Below, piece by piece: positions 34,266-42,966 of a stretch of DNA of 64,000 bases. The stretch comes from Sphingomonas sp. Leaf242 (GTDB lineage Bacteria; Pseudomonadota; Alphaproteobacteria; Sphingomonadales; Sphingomonadaceae): NCBI RefSeq assembly GCF_001422045.1, contig NZ_LMLW01000008.1:438501-502500 (forward strand), written 5' to 3'. Under the pieces are notes generated by a model. That model ran no database searches, had not been told where the DNA came from, and was given only the letters and a program-made list of their open reading frames with translations. The position numbers and the translations under genes are program-made. Within the stretch, counting starts at the first letter, position 1; each line of letters starts with the position of its first letter.

Positions 34266-34711
34266 GGCGCGGTCCGTAATTGCTCGGCGAGACCCGGCGC
34301 GAGGCGTTCCATGTAGCGGTCGGCGCGGACCAGCGGATGGAAGCCGAGCCCCGCATAGACGCCGTGCGCATCGGCCGTGACGAGCCCGATCCGCCGCAGC
34401 CCGGCGAATGACGGATGATCGAGGAACCAGCGCACCATCTGCCGCCCGAGCCCCTGCCCCCGCACGGCTTCGTCGACCCAGACGTCGGCGAGCCACGCGA
34501 AGGTCGCATGATCGGTGATCATCCGCGCGAACCCGACCTGCCGATCTCCGCCATCGGGGTCGTCCCGATAGGCACCGAGACAATGCGACCCGGCGATCGC
34601 GCGTTCGACCAGCGTGCGCTCGATCCCGGGCGACCAGTAACTGCTCGCCAGCCAGCCGTGGATGCGGTCGACCTGCAACTTGCCTGCGTCGTCGGACAGG
34701 ATGATCGTCAT
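34262..34711 (-). CDS. GNAT-family acetyltransferase between metX and metW
   Basis: A 149-residue acetyltransferase: [59 protein letters not shown] (acetyl-CoA loop R-G-Q-G-L-G) and [11 protein letters not shown]. It resembles the ElaA/YjhQ-like GNATs whose acceptor is unknown. It overlaps metX by four bases and metW by four bases, so all three are translated as one coupled unit. Insertion of a GNAT gene between metX and metW is unusual enough to note. A role in methionine synthesis is not shown. Confidence 0.9.
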   Translation of the reverse strand: MTIILSDDAGKLQVDRIHGWLASSYWSPGIERTLVERAIAGSHCLGAYRDDPDGGDRQVGFARMITDHATFAWLADVWVDEAVRGQGLGRQMVRWFLDHPSFAGLRRIGLVTADAHGVYAGLGFHPLVRADRYMERLAPGLAEQLRTAP

Positions 34712-35874
34712 CGGCCGGCCCTCAGGAAGCCGTCGACGACCCGGTTCAGGTCGGGCGCCTCCAGCAGGAACGCGTCGTGGCCGTACGGGCTCGACAGCTC
34801 GACGAAGCTGACCGGTGCGCCGGCTGCGTTCAGCGCCTGGACGATCGCGCGCGATTCGGCGGTCGGGTAGAGCCAGTCGGTGTCGAAGCTGACGAGGCAG
34901 AACCGCGATTTGGTCGCACGGAAGGCGTTGGCGAGCAGCCCGCCATGCTCCTCGGCCAGATCGAAATAATCCATCGCGCGCGTGATGTAGAGGTACGAGT
35001 TCGCATCGAACCGATCGGTGAAGGCGAGCCCCTGGTGGCGCAGATAGCTCTCGACCTGAAAATCCGCGTCGAACCCAAACGATTTCGCGTCGCGCGCCTG
35101 GAGCCGCCGCCCGAACTTCTCGGTCAGCCCCGCTTCCGACAGATACGTGATGTGCGCCGCCATCCGCGCGACCGCGAGACCCGCAGTCGGCGCGGCGTCG
35201 TCGTGATACTCGCCGCCACGCCAGTTCGGATCGGCCATCACCGCCTGCCGCCCGACCTCGTGGAACGCGATGTTCTGCGCGGTATGCCGCGCGGTCGAGG
35301 CGATCACGACGCAGGCCTTCACGCGGTCGGGGAAGGTCGCGGGCCAGCTTAGCGCCTGCATCCCGCCCATCGATCCGCCGACCACCGCGTGAAGTATTCC
35401 GATTCCGAGATGATCGAGCAGCATCGCCTGCGCGCGAACCATGTCGCGGATCGTGATGACCGGGAAACTCATCGCCCAAGGCCGCCCCGTCGCAGGGTTG
35501 ATCGTCGCGGGGCCGGACGTGCCCATGCAGCTGCCAAGCACGTTGGCACAGACGACGAAGTGCCGCGCGGGGTCGATCGGCTTGCCTTCGCCGACCATGC
35601 GCGTCCACCAGCCGGGCTTGCCGGTACGCGGGTGGTGCGAGGCGACATGCTGGTCCCCGGTCAGCGCATGACAGATCAGGACGGCGTTCGAAGCGTCTGC
35701 GTTGAGCGTGCCGTAGGTCTCGTACGCGATGTCCACGGGCGACAACAGCACGCCGCCATCGAGCCGCAGCGGCCCCGGCAACGTGACACGCCGCGCGAGG
35801 CCGAAGCGCTGGTCGGTGTCGTGGCCGGTGCTGGGGTCAGTGGCAGGCGTGTCGAGCATGCCGCGCGCTACCAT
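34708..35874 (-). CDS. metX: Homoserine O-acyltransferase (MetX)
   Basis: Activates homoserine with an acyl-CoA for sulfhydrylation to homocysteine. The 388-residue alpha/beta hydrolase shows [32 protein letters not shown], the nucleophile elbow [12 protein letters not shown] (S158), the aspartate in [10 protein letters not shown] and the catalytic histidine in [12 protein letters not shown]. Whether acetyl- or succinyl-CoA is used cannot be decided by eye. ATG 35874 or 35859 could start translation. I looked for but did not find a SAM-II-like leader. The gene is divergent from hisC, with a palindromic repeat between them. Confidence 0.95.
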   Translation of the reverse strand: MVARGMLDTPATDPSTGHDTDQRFGLARRVTLPGPLRLDGGVLLSPVDIAYETYGTLNADASNAVLICHALTGDQHVASHHPRTGKPGWWTRMVGEGKPIDPARHFVVCANVLGSCMGTSGPATINPATGRPWAMSFPVITIRDMVRAQAMLLDHLGIGILHAVVGGSMGGMQALSWPATFPDRVKACVVIASTARHTAQNIAFHEVGRQAVMADPNWRGGEYHDDAAPTAGLAVARMAAHITYLSEAGLTEKFGRRLQARDAKSFGFDADFQVESYLRHQGLAFTDRFDANSYLYITRAMDYFDLAEEHGGLLANAFRATKSRFCLVSFDTDWLYPTAESRAIVQALNAAGAPVSFVELSSPYGHDAFLLEAPDLNRVVDGFLRAGR

Positions 35875-35962
35875 AAGCGGCCGCCGTCATACCAGCGCGG
35901 TGGTCCGGACTTGGGTACGATCCTACCCCTACCCCTGTCGGGCGCGGACCGTCCGAACCACA

Positions 35963-36046
35963 CCGTCATCCTGACGAAAGTCAGGACCCAGGGTAACGAG
36001 CGGTGACATCCGTGGCTCTGGGTCCTGACTTTCGTCAGGATGACGG
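35963..36046. repeat. Palindromic intergenic repeat, TCCTGACTTTCGTCAGGA type, copy 4
   Basis: Arms CCGTCATCCTGACGAAAGTC... and ...GACTTTCGTCAGGATGACGG, perfect apart from the loop side. This copy lies between divergent metX and hisC, upstream of both, so here it cannot be a terminator and may sit between two promoters. Confidence 0.92.
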
Positions 36047-36136
36047 ATGGGAGTGGCGTCCGGCTCTATGCCACCCTCCCCCACTCCCACGCACAAAGAT
36101 TGCCACCGCGCCACCGCGCCCGCTATGTCCCGCGCC

Positions 36137-37246
36137 ATGACAAACATCATGCCCGCACCCGCGCCGAAGCCCTGGATCCTGGGGATCGCGCCGTACACGC
36201 CCGGTCGCTCGACGACCGACGATGGCCGCACGGTAATCAAGCTGTCGTCGAACGAAAATCCGCTCGGCACCAGCCCCGCCGCGAAGGCCGCATTCGACGC
36301 CGCCGACCGCACGCTGGAACGCTATCCGGACGCGGGCGCGGTCGAGCTGCGCGAGGCGCTGGCGGCGCATTACGACCTCGACCCGGCGCGCGTGATCTAC
36401 GGCACCGGCTCCGACGAGATCCTGCATCTGGTCGCGGGCGCCTATGCGGGCCCCGGCGACGAGATCATCCATGTCCGCTACGGTTTCGCGGTCTACGAAA
36501 TCGCGACGCGACGGGTCGGTGCCGAGCCGGTGATCGTCGACGACCGCGACTACGCCACCGATGTCGACGCGATCCTCGCTGCGGTGACAGAGCGTACGCG
36601 CGTCGTGTTCGTCGCCAACCCGAACAACCCGACCGGCACGTTCACGCCGCGCGCGGAAATCGCGCGGCTGCATGCGGGGCTGCCCAAGTCGGTGCTGCTC
36701 GTGCTCGATCAGGCCTATGCCGAATATCTCTCGCCCGAGGAGGACGATGCCGGCCTCGCCCTGGCGATGACCGAGGCGAACGTGCTCGTCACGCGGACCT
36801 TTTCGAAGATTCACGGGCTGGCCGCCGAGCGGATCGGCTGGGGCTATGCCTGCGCGCCGATCATCGACGCGATGCACCGCATCCGCGCACCGTTCAACGT
36901 CACCACCGCGGGGCAGGCCGCCGCAGTCGCCGCGATCGGCGACACCGCCTTCGTCGACGCGACGCGCGCGCACAACGACACGTGGCGCGGCTGGTTCGTC
37001 GAGCAGATCGGGCAGATGGGCAATGCCGGGCTTCGCGCCGTACCGTCGAAGGCGAACTTTGTGCTCGTGCTGTTCGAGGGCAAGCTGACCGCCGACGCCG
37101 CGTATCACGGGCTGATGGACGCGGGTTACATCGTCCGCTGGCTGCCGGGTCAGGGCCTGCCCAACGCGCTCCGCATCACGATTGGTACCGAGGCGGAAAC
37201 GCGCGGCGTGACCGCGGCGCTGCGCAACCTGGTCGAAGCCGCCTGA
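36137..37246 (+). CDS. hisC: Histidinol-phosphate / aromatic aminotransferase
   Basis: A PLP-dependent fold-type I aminotransferase, 369 residues from ATG 36137 (upstream ATG 36125 also possible). Motifs: [84 protein letters not shown] and the PLP lysine in [19 protein letters not shown]. HisC transfers the amino group to imidazole-acetol phosphate. Coupling to tyrA (one-base overlap) indicates that it also serves phenylalanine and tyrosine synthesis, as in other alphaproteobacteria. The latter is inference from context. Confidence 0.95.
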   Translation: MTNIMPAPAPKPWILGIAPYTPGRSTTDDGRTVIKLSSNENPLGTSPAAKAAFDAADRTLERYPDAGAVELREALAAHYDLDPARVIYGTGSDEILHLVAGAYAGPGDEIIHVRYGFAVYEIATRRVGAEPVIVDDRDYATDVDAILAAVTERTRVVFVANPNNPTGTFTPRAEIARLHAGLPKSVLLVLDQAYAEYLSPEEDDAGLALAMTEANVLVTRTFSKIHGLAAERIGWGYACAPIIDAMHRIRAPFNVTTAGQAAAVAAIGDTAFVDATRAHNDTWRGWFVEQIGQMGNAGLRAVPSKANFVLVLFEGKLTADAAYHGLMDAGYIVRWLPGQGLPNALRITIGTEAETRGVTAALRNLVEAA

Positions 37247-38154
37247 TGCTGCCGTTCGCGCGCGTCACGATCATCGGGCTGGGTCTGATCGGCTCGTCGG
37301 TCGCGCGCGCGGTGCAGGCGACGATGCCGACGGTCCGCGTCACCGGCTACGATGCAGATGCGAGCGTGCGCGAAGCTGCGGACCGGCTGCAGTTCTGTGA
37401 CGACGTTGCGGACTCGGCCGGCGCGGCGGTGATCGACGCCGACCTCGTGATCCTGTGCGTGCCCGTCGGCATCATGGGAGCGGTCGCCGCAGAGTTTGCG
37501 GCCGAACTGCCGGCGGATGCGATCGTCAGCGACGTCGGCAGCTGCAAGGCCGAGATCGTCCGTGCGCTGACCGAAGCGCTACCGAACGCGACCGTCATCC
37601 CGGCGCACCCGGTCGCGGGCACCGAGCGAAGCGGCCCGGAGGCTGGCTTCGCGACGCTGTTTCGTCACCGCTGGTGCATCGTCACGCCCCCCGAGGGCGC
37701 CGACCCGGTCGCGGTCGAGCGCGTCTCCGAATTCTGGCGCAGGCTCGGCGCGCAGGTCGAGACGATGGCCCCCGAGCATCACGACCGCGTCCTCGCCGTC
37801 ACCAGCCATCTGCCGCATCTGATCGCCTATACGATCGTCGGCACTGCGGGCGACCTGGAGGAAGTGACGCAGTCGGAGGTCATCAAATATTCCGCGGGCG
37901 GTTTCCGCGATTTCACGCGCATCGCGGCGTCGGACCCGACGATGTGGCGCGACATCTTCCTCAACAACCGCGAGGCGGTGCTGGAGATGTTGCAACGCTT
38001 CTCGGAGGACCTGAGTCATCTCCAGCGCGCGATCCGCTGGGGCGATGGCGATGCGCTGTTCGACCTGTTCACGCGAACCCGGGCGATCCGCCGGAGTATT
38101 GTCGAGCAGGGGCAGGACGATGACGTGCAGGATTTCGGGCGTACGCACGGGTAA
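37246..38154 (+). CDS. tyrA: Prephenate/arogenate dehydrogenase
   Basis: 302 residues. The NAD-binding Rossmann domain begins RVTIIGLGLIGSSVARAVQA, and LVILCVPVGIMGAV and VSDVGSCKAEIVRAL follow. The catalytic part has the conserved histidine in IPAHPVAGTERSGPEAGF, then HHDRVLAVTSHLPHLIAYTI and GGFRDFTRIAASDPTMWRDI. This is the TyrA/cyclohexadienyl dehydrogenase family that makes 4-hydroxyphenylpyruvate or tyrosine. It is translationally coupled to hisC. Confidence 0.95.
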   Translation: MLPFARVTIIGLGLIGSSVARAVQATMPTVRVTGYDADASVREAADRLQFCDDVADSAGAAVIDADLVILCVPVGIMGAVAAEFAAELPADAIVSDVGSCKAEIVRALTEALPNATVIPAHPVAGTERSGPEAGFATLFRHRWCIVTPPEGADPVAVERVSEFWRRLGAQVETMAPEHHDRVLAVTSHLPHLIAYTIVGTAGDLEEVTQSEVIKYSAGGFRDFTRIAASDPTMWRDIFLNNREAVLEMLQRFSEDLSHLQRAIRWGDGDALFDLFTRTRAIRRSIVEQGQDDDVQDFGRTHG

Positions 38155-38176
38155 GGGGCTCTCCACTCACTTACAC

Positions 38177-38282
38177 GCCACCTCGGCGGAGGCCGGGGCC
38201 CAGTTGGGTAGGCCGGAGTAACGGCTCGCAACGCAGATTAGCGACGTCCCCCAATTGGGCCCCGGCCTCCGCCGGGGTGGTG
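38177..38282. repeat. Palindromic intergenic repeat, CCACCCCGGCGG type, copy 3
   Basis: Arms of about 32 bp (GCCACCTCGGCGGAGGCCGG... and ...CCGGCCTCCGCCGGGGTGGT), one or two mismatches, core about 41 bp. It lies between convergent tyrA and plsC and may terminate both. A G9 run follows at 38292-38300. Confidence 0.88.
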
Positions 38283-38313
38283 GGCTGCTTGGGGGGGGGT
38301 GCCTCCCCCGACG

Positions 38314-39012
38314 TTAGTCCAGCGCGTTCATCGCCGCATGGACTCGCTGCTCGGCCTCCTCGCGCGGCAAGCCGGGCGGCACCACTTCGCCGAACCGGAA
38401 GGTGATCACCCCCGGTAGCTTCGGCCCCTTTTTCGGCCACACCAGCCCGCTGTCGCACGCGATCGGCACCGTCGGCATCTTCAGCGCACGATACAGCCCG
38501 GCAAACCCCGGCTTCAATGGCGGATGCTCGCCCGGTGATACCCGCGTCCCTTCCGGAAAAATGAGGATCGAACGCCCGGTCGCCTTCGCCGCGGTCGCCT
38601 CGCGCATCATGCTCCGCATCGCCGTCGCCGAAGCCTCGCGGTCGACGACGATCGCGCCGTAGCGCCGCGCTGCCCAACCCCAGGCCGGGATATCCGCAAG
38701 CTCGCGCTTCAACACGATCGCGGGGCCATCGAGCAACGCCTGCAATTCGAGCGTCTCGAACATCGCCTGGTGCTTGCACGCGTAGAACGCCGGCTCGATC
38801 GGCCGTGTCCCTTCCACGCGGATATGCACGCCGAGGATCACGCGCGCGCACCACCGATGGAAGCGCGTCCAGATCGTCGAATGCACGATCACCGCGCGCG
38901 AGCCGAACAGCGCCGAGATCGGCACGGTCACCACGATCGGCACCGAGATCGTGTAGAAAACGAGCATGAACGCCCAGTTACGCAGCCAGATCATCCGCCA
39001 TATCCAATCCAC
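38314..39012 (-). CDS. plsC: 1-acyl-sn-glycerol-3-phosphate acyltransferase
   Basis: Makes phosphatidic acid. The 232-residue protein has an N-terminal membrane helix (about residues 14-38). The acyltransferase block I is ACKHQAMFETLELQAL, where the usual HX4D is HX4E as in many alphaproteobacterial PlsC. IVVDREASATAMRSMMR and the LIFPEGTRVSPGEH block follow. It overlaps the YdcF-like gene by 22 bp and ends the ftsE-ftsX-ydcF-plsC unit. Confidence 0.93.
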   Translation of the reverse strand: MDWIWRMIWLRNWAFMLVFYTISVPIVVTVPISALFGSRAVIVHSTIWTRFHRWCARVILGVHIRVEGTRPIEPAFYACKHQAMFETLELQALLDGPAIVLKRELADIPAWGWAARRYGAIVVDREASATAMRSMMREATAAKATGRSILIFPEGTRVSPGEHPPLKPGFAGLYRALKMPTVPIACDSGLVWPKKGPKLPGVITFRFGEVVPPGLPREEAEQRVHAAMNALD

Positions 39013-39527
39013 AACGCGATCCGGCGAAGGATCAACTTGTTATATTCGTTGACCAAGGTCCCGAGCCGCGGCGTGCCCGGCACACCGTCGCCAAGGATCA
39101 CGACATTCTTGTCGAGCGCCGCCGCCAACTCCATCCGCGCACGCGCGACGTGCCAGTCCGACGTTACCAGCCGCACCGACCGGTATTTGTGCACGCGCAC
39201 CCACTGCGCGGTTTCCTCGGCGTTCGACCGCGTATCGACCGCGTCCGCGCCGAGATCGATGCAGCATGCGAACAACGCGGGCGACGTCCGATACTCCAGT
39301 GCGAGATCAATCGGCCGCACCCCCGGCGCGACGCCCGTCACCAACATCCGCTTCGCCTGGTGATCGCGGAGGAGCGCGATCCCGCGGTCGATCCGCCCTG
39401 CCCCACCGGTCGGCACGACGATCGCGTCCGAGGTGAACCCGTCGAGCGGCTTGGGCAACAGCAGCATGAACACCGCGAACCCGAACGCCCAGGCGAGCGC
39501 CATGATGCCGAACAGCCGGACGATCAC
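38991..39527 (-). CDS. YdcF/DUF218 family protein
   Basis: 178 residues with an N-terminal transmembrane helix (GIMALAWAFGFAVFMLLLP). A DUF218 domain follows: DAIVVPTGGAGRIDRGIALL, KRMLVTGVAPGV, DTRSNAEETAQWVRVHKYRS, VRLVTSDWHVARARMELAAA. Such proteins (YdcF, ElyC) are linked to envelope polysaccharide and undecaprenyl-phosphate handling. Position between plsC and ftsX fits an envelope role. Its start overlaps the ftsX stop by four bases. Confidence 0.9.
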   Translation of the reverse strand: MIVRLFGIMALAWAFGFAVFMLLLPKPLDGFTSDAIVVPTGGAGRIDRGIALLRDHQAKRMLVTGVAPGVRPIDLALEYRTSPALFACCIDLGADAVDTRSNAEETAQWVRVHKYRSVRLVTSDWHVARARMELAAALDKNVVILGDGVPGTPRLGTLVNEYNKLILRRIALWIGYGG

Positions 39528-40419
39528 AGTATATGCCTCAGCGCGCGGACGATCGTCACGCGCGCGGCGAGCGTGGCAAGGACGACGAACGCGATCGGGA
39601 GCAGCGCAAGCACCACCCAGTCGACTCCGCCGAGCGTCACCCCGCCAAGCAGTTCGGAGCCCAGCCCGTGCAACCGGATGCCGATGAACGCGATCACCAG
39701 CAACGCCGTGATGCCGCCGCCGACACCACCGATCGTCGCGTCGAGCGCGATCCGCCGCTGGAACAACCGCGCGACCTGCAGATCGGTCGAGCCGAGCATG
39801 TGCATCACCGCGATCGTCGCGTGATGCGTCTGGAGCCCCGCGCGCGCGGCAAGCACGACGACCGCGGCGGTCGCGCTCGCCATCAGCAGGATTAGCGCCA
39901 GCGCGAGGAACGTCAGCGAGCGCATCACATCGTTGACGGGGGACATCCAGCTTTCGTGGCGATCGACGCGGACGATCGGGCTCAGGCGCCGCACTGTCGC
40001 CGCGACGCGCACAGCCGCCGCCCTGTCATGATCGGCGAGGTCGACGTCGATCATCGCCGGCACGGGCAATTGCGGGTCGGCACCATCGGATCCGAGCCAG
40101 GGCTGCAGCAGTCGCGTGAGTTCGGCGCGATCGACCGGCGTCGCCGTCGCGACCGCCGGCATCGTCCGCAGCGCCGCCAGCACGCGCGCCGCGACGGCGT
40201 CACGCCGCACGGGATCGCCATCGACGACCTGCACCGTCAACCGCCCCGCCAACTGCCGATCGAGCAACCGCGCCGCACCCGCGGTCGCCAGTCCAAGGGC
40301 GGCGGCGAGCATCGTCAGGAACAGCATGATCGCCATCACCCACGTCATCGCGCGCAGGCCGCCGGCTTCGTCGAGCACCCGGCGTTCGGCCGACGACCGG
40401 GCTTTGATGGCGCGACTCA

Positions 40420-40423
<4 letters not shown>
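39524..40423 (-). CDS. ftsX: Cell division protein FtsX-like ABC permease
   Basis: 299 residues with four transmembrane helices. TM1 is at about residues 27-48 (MTWVMAIMLFLTMLAAALGL). A periplasmic loop of about 110 residues follows (GRLTVQVVDGDPVRRDAVAA, RRLSPIVRVDR). A C-terminal block of three helices contains VMHMLGSTDLQVARLFQRRI, the MLG(A/S) signature of FtsX. With FtsE it controls septal peptidoglycan hydrolases. The ATG overlaps the ftsE stop by four bases. Confidence 0.93.
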
Positions 40424-41148
<725 letters not shown>

Positions 41149-41300
41149 GACGTGGTTGCGCCCGCTTTCGCCCGCTTGATGCCCGTATCGGCGCTTTCGC
41201 ATGAAAGCGCGCGCCGCTTCAAGCTTGCCACCTATGCGGGCCGCGTGCTTATTCGGCACAAGACCGGTCGCGCTCCAGCGGCCGCTGGTGAAGCGCATCC

Positions 41301-42077
41301 ATGATCCTCCAATGTCCCGAGTGCAGCACGCGCTATCTGGTTCCCGACAGCGCGATCGGGACCGAGGGGCGCACCGTGCGCTGCGCCAATTGCAAGCACA
41401 GCTGGTTCCAGGGACCCGCCGCGGCCCCCGACGCCGTGGTCGACATGCCGGAATCGACCCCGCTCCCGCCAGCGCCCGCCCCGCTTGCCCCGCTGCCCCG
41501 CGCGCCGATCGCCGACGTATCCGAGCGGTTCGCGGCGGTCGCTCCAGCGCCGACGCCGACCCCGCAGCCTGCCCAGGCCGAGCCCGAACCCGCGTTCGTC
41601 GCGCCGACCTACCAAGCGGTCGCCGAGCAGCCGCCGTTCCGTCCGCGCCGCAACACGACCCGGCGCTGGACGATCGTCGCGGTCATCGCCGGGCTGCTGA
41701 TGCTGCTCGCGGCAGGCGCGATCGTCTATCTCGGCGCGCCGGGTGTCGCCGCCAAGCTCGGCATCGGCGTCGCGACCGACGACAGCCCGCTGCGGCTGCG
41801 CGACAACCCGATCGAGCGGCGCGAACTCGACAACGGCTCCGAGCTGTTCGCAGTCAGCGGCCAGGTGAGCAACCCCTCGGACCAGCGCCAGCGCGTGCCG
41901 GACATCCGGGCCGAACTCCGCGATGCGCAGGGGCGGCTGGTGTATAGCTGGACGATCACCCCGCAGCAGCGCACGCTCGCGCCCGGCGGGACGATCGATT
42001 TCAATTCGGCGACGCTGAACGTGCCGGCGAACTCGAAGCGGCTCGAGCTGAGTTTCGCAGGGGAGTCGACCCGCTAA
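41301..42077 (+). CDS. Zinc-ribbon (MJ0042-type) membrane protein with DUF3426-like C-terminus
   Basis: 258 residues. The N-terminal zinc ribbon MILQCPECSTRYLVPDSAIG ... VRCANCKHSWFQ holds C5, C8, C28 and C31. A proline/alanine-rich linker (about 45-120) leads to a single transmembrane helix (about 130-155, IVAVIAGLLMLLAAGAIVYL). A periplasmic beta domain follows (ELFAVSGQVSNPSDQRQRVP, IRAELRDAQGRLVYSWTI, LAPGGTIDFNSATLNVPA). Such proteins recur next to ftsEX in sphingomonads and rhizobia. No function has been established as far as I know. Confidence 0.88.
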   Translation: MILQCPECSTRYLVPDSAIGTEGRTVRCANCKHSWFQGPAAAPDAVVDMPESTPLPPAPAPLAPLPRAPIADVSERFAAVAPAPTPTPQPAQAEPEPAFVAPTYQAVAEQPPFRPRRNTTRRWTIVAVIAGLLMLLAAGAIVYLGAPGVAAKLGIGVATDDSPLRLRDNPIERRELDNGSELFAVSGQVSNPSDQRQRVPDIRAELRDAQGRLVYSWTITPQQRTLAPGGTIDFNSATLNVPANSKRLELSFAGESTR

Positions 42078-42238
42078 CGGCGACACGCGTCGATCTGGCA
42101 GCGGCGGCCGAGCGTCGCAAAATCGGCGTTTGCGGTCTTCGCCTACGACTTTCTCGCAAAGGCCGTTGCGTCGCGTTCAAACCCTTGCTAGTGGCGCTCG
42201 CCTACCAGATGCCGGGTCCGCCCGGTGATGTTTCATGG

Positions 42239-42325
42239 GCGGCCATGGCGGAACTGGTAGACGCGCAACGTTGAGGTCGTTGTGGGCGAAAGCCCGTGGA
42301 AGTTCGAGTCTTCTTGGCCGCACCA
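42239..42325 (+). tRNA. tRNA-Leu (anticodon GAG)
   Basis: An 87-base tRNA. Acceptor stem GCGGCCA pairs with TGGCCGC, followed by encoded ACCA. The D arm contains TGGCGGAACTGGTAGACGCG, and the anticodon arm CAACG-TTGAGGT-CGTTG presents GAG. A long variable arm (TGGGCGAAAGCCCGT) is typical of class II tRNA-Leu, and the T arm is GAAGTTCGAGTCTTC. Anticodon GAG reads CUC and CUU leucine codons. Confidence 0.97.
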
Positions 42326-42419
42326 TTTTTCCCGATGAAATGAACATCCCCTTCGAGGGCCACCCCTTCGATTGCCACTCCCGCCGCGTTCATGCGTTGG
42401 GCCGGGTGGAGGAATTTGC

Positions 42420-42572
42420 ATGAGTTCGATCGACGACACGATCATCGACACGCCCGAGGGGCCGATGACGTTTGCGCAGTGGAAGAAGAAGAACCCGGTC
42501 CAGCTGCCCTCGCGGCGGACCAAGGGGAAGAAGCTGCCCAACAAGGTGAAGCTGACCACCGACGAGAAATAG
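42420..42572 (+). CDS. Small conserved-looking hypothetical protein
   Basis: A 50-residue basic protein, MSSIDDTIIDTPEGPMTFAQ, WKKKNPVQLPSRRTKGKKLP. GTGGAGGAATTT lies just upstream of ATG 42420, a strong ribosome site. It lies 94 bp after the tRNA. No family is recognised. Strong SD, sensible composition and an intergenic position support it as real. Confidence 0.6.
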   Translation: MSSIDDTIIDTPEGPMTFAQWKKKNPVQLPSRRTKGKKLPNKVKLTTDEK

Positions 42573-42582
42573 CGGTGGCTGT

Positions 42583-42687
42583 TCCCCTTCCGCTTGCGGG
42601 AGGGGTTAGGGGAGGGGCTGGACTATCGTAGGCCGAGGCGTTCGCGGCCATGCCCTCCCCCGACCCCTCCCGCAAGCGGGAGGGGAG
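42583..42687. repeat. Palindromic intergenic repeat, GGGAGGGG type, copy 2
   Basis: Left arm CCCCTTCCGCTTGCGGGAGG, GGTTAGGGGAGGG and right arm CCCTCCCCCGACCCCTCCCG, CAAGCGGGAGGGG. Similar in plan to 411-518. It lies between a rightward small gene and the 3' end of the leftward DUF11 operon. Confidence 0.8.
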
Positions 42688-42690
42688 ACG

Positions 42691-42948
42691 TCAGTGCTTC
42701 CCCGAACGCCCCGCCCCCTGCCTTGCCCGGATCATTCGCGCCTGGAATTTCACGCGCTGCCAGAAGGTCGCGTCGTCGAGCCGCCATTGCCGGATCGCCT
42801 GCGTCGCCAGCGTCTCGATCAGCGCCTCGCTGGTCGTTGCGTCCTGCTTTGCGAACTCGCGTGCCAGCTCTTCCACGCAGGGGCCGTGATCGGTGAAGTC
42901 GCGCGGCGGCATTATCGTCGGACTCGGCATCGGCATCGACATCGGCAT
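42691..42948 (-). CDS. Small hypothetical protein, last gene of the DUF11 operon
   Basis: An 85-residue protein: MPMSMPMPSPTIMPPRDFTD, then a helical part HGPCVEELAREFAKQDATTS, EALIETLATQAIRQWRLDDA and a basic tail ARMIRARQGAGRSGKH. There is no signal peptide, so it should stay in the cytosol. AGGGAGAG before the ATG and an 18-bp gap to the large barrel gene indicate co-transcription. Function unknown. Confidence 0.6.
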   Translation of the reverse strand: MPMSMPMPSPTIMPPRDFTDHGPCVEELAREFAKQDATTSEALIETLATQAIRQWRLDDATFWQRVKFQARMIRARQGAGRSGKH

Positions 42949-42966
42949 AGATTTCTCTCCCTGTGA

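Noticed and set aside
35875..35962. SAM-II riboswitch in front of metX
   Set aside because: I compared the leader with the SAM-II pattern known before alphaproteobacterial metX/metA genes and saw no matching pseudoknot segments; a covariance-model search would decide.
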